Virus record (IMG/VR): IMGVR_UViG_3300023220_000152
Coordinates: 1-41,802 of that record
Reading direction: 5' to 3' (one strand)
DNA length: 41,802 bases
Source of the DNA: a virus
The notes below the pieces were generated by a model. The model ran no database searches, had not been told where the DNA came from, and saw only the letters and a list, made by a program, of their open reading frames with translations. The translations under genes were made by a program, and so were the position numbers. This document shows positions 39,100 to 41,802 of the stretch, piece by piece; positions within the stretch are counted from its first letter, which is position 1, and every line of letters begins with the position of its first letter.

Positions 39100-39117
39100 A
39101 TTTATTTGGGGTATGAT
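39089..39117 (+). promoter_or_regulatory. Rightward promoter
   Basis: TTGTGT (39089-39094) is 17 bases upstream of TATGAT (39112-39117), a 5/6 match to the -10 box. It directs transcription into the gene at 39141. The weak -35 suggests dependence on an activator or competition with the leftward promoter, whose -35 it overlaps. Confidence 0.55.
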
Positions 39118-39140
39118 TGAAAAAACACAGAGAGGCCATT

Positions 39141-39392
39141 ATGAATAAAGAGCAATTTAGTAAGAAGGTTATCAAGTACATCACATCCACCTTTGACACG
39201 GACGGCAGCAATAGTGATAAGGGATTCAAGAATTGCAGCAATCATTATGGCTATGGTGATAACTATATTAGCCGATGCCTAGGTAAGGAAAGCAGATCAT
39301 TCCCCATTGGATTAATTGAGGACATGGGTTTTGAACGTATCAGGATTAAAACAACGATTGATGAATATAAAAGGATAGAAGCTGATGACTAG
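39141..39392 (+). CDS. Putative HTH regulator (Cro-like)
   Basis: This 83-residue protein has a segment resembling a phage helix-turn-helix: NHYGYGDNYISRCLGKESRS, then FPIGLIEDMGFERI. In many small phage regulators the pattern 'A..yGv...yIs..L.G....P..i...lG...' marks the DNA-binding helices and following helix. It is the first gene after the rightward promoter, and AGAGAGG precedes its ATG. It could control the divergent promoters. A direct motif match is modest. Confidence 0.5.
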   Translation: MNKEQFSKKVIKYITSTFDTDGSNSDKGFKNCSNHYGYGDNYISRCLGKESRSFPIGLIEDMGFERIRIKTTIDEYKRIEADD

Positions 39393-39579
39393 TATTAAGA
39401 TAAAAGAAGGTAACGAGGTTACCAGCCTGGTCAAGATGTGGCAGCAACAAGGCTATGAATTAGGCGAGAAGGCCATGTATAAGCTGATTCTCGCACATGC
39501 TGAACACACCTTAAAGGAATTCCCAGACTGTACCGGAGAAGACTTAGTCAATGGTATTAAACGATTGGGGGTGGTGTGA
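39385..39579 (+). CDS. Hypothetical 64-aa protein
   Basis: This 64-residue, mostly helical protein overlaps the upstream gene by 8 bases and the next by one. It begins MTSIKIKEGNEVTSLVKMWQ with an aromatic-rich middle. No family is recognised. Confidence 0.6.
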   Translation: MTSIKIKEGNEVTSLVKMWQQQGYELGEKAMYKLILAHAEHTLKEFPDCTGEDLVNGIKRLGVV

Positions 39580-39722
39580 TGTCTGTGCTTCCTATGATTC
39601 TGGCTTGCGTACTTTTAATATTATCGTTCGTTAGTAAAGATGCCGACGCTTCGTTATGTCACATTATAACGAGTAATATTTGGGCGGCTGCGGCTTACAT
39701 AATATACGCAGGAGCAATGTAA
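39579..39722 (+). CDS. Small membrane protein
   Basis: The frame 39579-39722 encodes 47 residues with two hydrophobic stretches (about 3-18 and 33-46) and the charged link SKDADASLCH. GGGGGTGG upstream serves as ribosome binding site. It is one of several two-span peptides in this genome. Confidence 0.55.
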   Translation: MSVLPMILACVLLILSFVSKDADASLCHIITSNIWAAAAYIIYAGAM

Positions 39723-40009
39723 TGGATAGGTCACGCGCTAAAGAGCTTCTACCTGTAATAACAGCTTATGCAGAGGGTAAGGATATAGAATTCACACAGA
39801 TTGGAAATGATGATGAATGGTCGCCAGTTCCAGATCTTATCTATCGATTTGAAGATGACTATAAATACCGCATAAAGCCAGAACCAGAGGAATATTGGTT
39901 TATTGATGGGTTATCAGGCAGGTGGTTGTCTCTGGAAGAGGCAAAAACAACAAAACATGAACATAAACTACAAGGCAAAATATTTCATGTCAAGGAGGTC
40001 ATTGAATGA
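39722..40009 (+). CDS. Phage protein with YRIKPEP motif, copy 1
   Basis: This 95-residue protein has a Trp/Tyr-rich core ending in KYRIKPEPEEYWFI, and is paralogous to the next gene (VRIKPEPRQWLI). The ATG overlaps the previous stop by one base. Small proteins with this motif are common in phage genomes, usually uncharacterised. It may bind nucleic acid or a partner, which I cannot show. Confidence 0.65.
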   Translation: MDRSRAKELLPVITAYAEGKDIEFTQIGNDDEWSPVPDLIYRFEDDYKYRIKPEPEEYWFIDGLSGRWLSLEEAKTTKHEHKLQGKIFHVKEVIE

Positions 40010-40284
40010 ACACCCTAACACTAGTAGAGCTCGCCCAGGCTATTGAAGATAAGAAGGCTATTGAAGTTTTTTACACAAAAGACAATAGATGGGCGAGCGC
40101 TGACTTTATAGCTGGTGGCGATTCATTAAGATTTATCATTGACTGCCTCAAGGAGAACCGTGTACGCATAAAGCCAGAGCCAAGACAGTGGCTTATTAAT
40201 GAGAGGAATGGGCAGACCACACCCGTTGATAGAGGGCCAATCAAGAAGGCCGGTTACGTACTGGTGTCGGAGGTAATAGAATGA
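40006..40284 (+). CDS. Phage protein with YRIKPEP motif, copy 2
   Basis: This 92-residue protein overlaps the previous gene by 4 bases and shares the RIKPEP.QW.I core and the ending V.EVIE with it. N-terminal LVELAQAIEDKKAIEVFYTK is partly shared as well, indicating a duplication of one ancestral gene. Confidence 0.65.
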   Translation: MNTLTLVELAQAIEDKKAIEVFYTKDNRWASADFIAGGDSLRFIIDCLKENRVRIKPEPRQWLINERNGQTTPVDRGPIKKAGYVLVSEVIE

Positions 40285-40529
40285 ACATCTTCAAACCCCT
40301 CTGTGATATCCACTTACATGCCTATGACCTTATTGTTGACGATGGCCTACACCGTGTCTGTGAGCGCTGTAACTACCATGAAAAGATAAAGGAGCTAGTC
40401 TATGGAAAGAACGCTGTAGTCCACTACGATTGGGTACAGGAGCTAGGAGGGCTACCAGAGAAGCCTTACAACGGAAAACCACTTATAAGGAGTCACAATC
40501 ATGTTAATGAAGAAATGGAAGGTTACTAG
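40281..40529 (+). CDS. Hypothetical protein with Cys/His-rich start
   Basis: This 82-residue protein has C8, H11, H13, then CERCNYHE (about residues 27-34), which is a possible zinc-binding set. It overlaps the previous gene by 4 bases. The rest is unremarkable. No family is recognised. Confidence 0.6.
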   Translation: MNIFKPLCDIHLHAYDLIVDDGLHRVCERCNYHEKIKELVYGKNAVVHYDWVQELGGLPEKPYNGKPLIRSHNHVNEEMEGY

Positions 40530-40686
40530 CGCGTGTAAATCATCCGTGATCAAGTGGGTTAGGGTCACTCATATAGCAACAGGAATCACTGCTAGCGGAC
40601 CTCATGAGCATAATTATAGGACGGTCAGGCGGTTAATGAAGGAAGTAAAGGCCAAGATAGACCGTGCAGGGGTGGAGCATGAGTAA
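40501..40686 (+). CDS. Hypothetical 61-aa basic protein
   Basis: AAGGAG about 40488 precedes ATG 40501. The 61-residue product is basic with a helical C-terminus (RTVRRLMKEVKAKIDRAGVE). It overlaps both neighbours. The basic character suggests nucleic-acid contact. Confidence 0.55.
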   Translation: MLMKKWKVTSACKSSVIKWVRVTHIATGITASGPHEHNYRTVRRLMKEVKAKIDRAGVEHE

Positions 40687-40891
40687 GTATAGGTTAGTGC
40701 CAACAGCAAATGATGATTTCTCATTGCAGAAGCTTCCAGAGGGTAAAGCTCTAGCGGGTGCTCTAGAGCATGATTGGTACCACATAAAATTTGTCATCTC
40801 TGAAGAACAAGGCCGTAACGCAGTAAGGGGAATAAAGCGAGGGATTATTTACATAGAGGATGATGAGGAGGGGTGTGATGCTGATAAATAA
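40679..40891 (+). CDS. Hypothetical 70-aa protein
   Basis: The start ATG 40679 overlaps the previous gene by 8 bases, with GGTGGAG as ribosome binding site. The 70-residue product is beta-rich in its middle (WYHIKFVISEEQG) and acidic at the end (IEDDEEGCDADK). No family is recognised. Confidence 0.55.
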   Translation: MSKYRLVPTANDDFSLQKLPEGKALAGALEHDWYHIKFVISEEQGRNAVRGIKRGIIYIEDDEEGCDADK

Positions 40892-41078
40892 AGAAATTGG
40901 TATTGGTTTGGATTTTGGTGCGTCTACAGCCGCTGGCGAGTTAAAAATTGGTCTTATTGATTGTTGGGGATGGGGAGAAGAGGTTGTATCTGGAAATACT
41001 TTTATCAACAAAGACGACGCTATAAAGATCATAGAGCATTTAAAACAAGTGTTTGAATTGGAGGATAAGCATGAATAG
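40878..41078 (+). CDS. Hypothetical 66-aa protein
   Basis: ATG 40878 with GAGGAGGGG upstream encodes 66 residues, beginning MLINKEIGIGLDFGASTAAG. The LDFGAS segment recalls ATPase-fold phosphate loops but is too short to assign. It overlaps both neighbours by short stretches. Confidence 0.55.
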   Translation: MLINKEIGIGLDFGASTAAGELKIGLIDCWGWGEEVVSGNTFINKDDAIKIIEHLKQVFELEDKHE

Positions 41079-41292
41079 ACCAGAATTGATAGAGCTGTTA
41101 CAGGAGCTAGTTGAAAGTGATTTAGTTGTTGGGTCTAATATTTACGATCACCCGTGCGCTGTTGCAATTAAAGCAATAAATCAATGCTTTGATGACATCA
41201 AATTCCTTCAGGGGATTGCTAAGGGTAACGAGAGAAACAAGTGCAAGCGAATCCAAGTCATGGTCAAAGGAATTTATGACCCTTCTTGGTAA
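41071..41292 (+). CDS. Hypothetical 73-aa helical protein
   Basis: ATG 41071, with TTGGAGGA upstream, encodes 73 residues, mostly helical (ELIELLQELVESDLVVGSNI), with a basic C-terminal part. It ends just before the three hairpins at 41301-41387. Confidence 0.55.
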   Translation: MNRPELIELLQELVESDLVVGSNIYDHPCAVAIKAINQCFDDIKFLQGIAKGNERNKCKRIQVMVKGIYDPSW

Positions 41293-41300
41293 TTAACAAT

Positions 41301-41387
41301 ATATAACCGGTTTAACTCCTGTCCCCCGGTTATATAGCTACAGTCTTCACGAGTTTCTGTAGTCTAAGGCGGTGGTTAAAACCCCGC
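41301..41387 (+). promoter_or_regulatory. Three consecutive hairpins before the LexA-like gene
   Basis: Three stems lie in line: ATATAACCGG/CCGGTTATAT (41301-41310/41326-41335), CTACAG/CTGTAG (41338-41343/41357-41362) and GCGG.GGTT/AACCCCGC (41369-41377/41380-41387, one bulged T). No T-run follows, so this is not a simple terminator. It could be an RNA leader that controls expression of the next gene or an RNA processing element. Confidence 0.45.
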
Positions 41388-41419
41388 TGACAGGGTCAAT
41401 TATAGCAGAGGAAATCATT

Positions 41420-41635
41420 ATGCTTACATTAAGGCAGAAGGAGGTTTTAGAGTTCATCGTAGAGTATTCGAGCGATAACGGATACCCACCCTCAAGACTT
41501 GATATTGCATGTAACTTTTTATTCGGGCCCAATGCGGCACAGTGTCATCTAAAAGCTATAGAAAAGAAAGGGTATATAACTCTAACTAAGGGCATCAATC
41601 GTGGAATTAAGATAGTTAAAAAGCCGATTAGATGA
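41420..41635 (+). CDS. Stand-alone LexA-type DNA-binding domain
   Basis: This 71-residue protein matches the LexA winged-helix domain: LTLRQKEVLEFIVEYSSDNG, PPSRLDIACNF and a wing ending in GYITLTKGINRGIKI. The LexA peptidase/dimerisation domain is absent, so it cannot self-cleave. It could bind SOS-type operators, either host or phage. AGAGGAA precedes ATG 41420. A longer start at 41372 would extend into the hairpin region and is less likely. Confidence 0.75.
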   Translation: MLTLRQKEVLEFIVEYSSDNGYPPSRLDIACNFLFGPNAAQCHLKAIEKKGYITLTKGINRGIKIVKKPIR

Positions 41636-41682
41636 AGAAAACACTTGCAATTAGAGGGAGGTATATTAAAATTGTAGAGTAA
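41632..41682 (+). CDS. Possible 16-aa peptide across the terminal repeat
   Basis: An ATG overlapping the previous stop (ATGA, 41632-41635) opens a 16-residue frame, MKKTLAIRGRYIKIVE, ending in the terminal repeat. The overlap suggests coupling, but the peptide is short and no other evidence supports it. Confidence 0.25.
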   Translation: MKKTLAIRGRYIKIVE

Positions 41683-41802
41683 TAGGCGTGTTGGAACGTC
41701 TTTAGAAAGCAAATCGGAATAGGGTTATTTAGTATGCGGTTCGGCGGGTTTTTCTATTCCGAATTGCACCCCATTCCAACGGGCTGCATACTTAATAGCC
41801 CT
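41659..41802. repeat. Terminal direct repeat, right copy
   Basis: It is identical to 1-144. If the molecule is circular, the genome is 41658 bases and this copy is an assembly overlap. Confidence 0.95.

Noticed and set aside
39069-39392. Lysogeny switch (CI/Cro type)
   Set aside because: Divergent promoters and an HTH candidate exist, but there is no integrase or peptidase-type repressor, so only a regulatory switch is claimed.

Overview
The window is the essentially complete genome of a tailed double-stranded DNA phage (Caudoviricetes) with a short, podovirus-like tail. The first 144 bases recur exactly as the last 144 bases, so the molecule is either a circular or circularly permuted assembly, or one with short direct terminal repeats. 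The portal, P22 gp4-like and gp10-like neck proteins, and a run of Gln/Gly/Ala-rich ejection-type proteins, with no tape measure or sheath, point to a podovirus. Shine-Dalgarno sites, a csrA gene, DnaA-box sequences and lambda NinB/NinG-like genes point to a bacterial, probably proteobacterial, host. I see no integrase, DNA polymerase or replicative helicase, so replication presumably depends on the host.

Layout. (1) 1-1019 is non-coding and packed with long complementary helices: a pseudoknot/terminator in the terminal repeat, a class II tRNA(Leu)-like element closed by an 18-bp helix, two related helical modules (363-464 and 657-783), another long helix (465-615), several hairpins, and three DnaA-box-like sequences (937-994). 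(2) 1024-6316 is an early block of overlapping small genes, including a DUF1289 protein, SSB, a HicB-like protein, a YopX-like protein, NinG and NinB. (3) 6378-8539 holds a membrane protein, a DUF1071 single-strand annealing protein and a GCDIH-motif protein, opened by a sigma70-like promoter and closed by an intrinsic terminator. (4) 8645-9932 is the lysis cassette with an M15 peptidase endolysin. (5) 9929-13880 encodes appendage-like structural proteins. (6) 14287-14417 holds a third structured RNA and a parS-like site. (7) 14714-28462 covers packaging, head and neck, with a GroES-like protein and a 2OG-Fe(II) oxygenase; a GNAT acetyltransferase follows. (8) 28874-36284 holds ejection proteins and tail fibre/adhesin genes. 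(9) A lipoprotein and a lipase-like hydrolase end the late block at 37200. (10) 37217-39042 is a leftward operon of six genes that includes csrA. (11) From 39141 a rightward block of small genes starts with a probable HTH regulator and ends with a stand-alone LexA-type DNA-binding domain.

Regulation centres on overlapping divergent promoters at 39069-39117. They share a GGTTG/CAACC dyad that recurs twice more in or beside the leftward operon. The least conventional part of the genome is the roughly 0.7-kb structured RNA region near the left end with its relative upstream of the terminase genes. It resembles in kind the large ornate phage RNAs such as GOLLD or ROOL, but I could not assign it to a known family.
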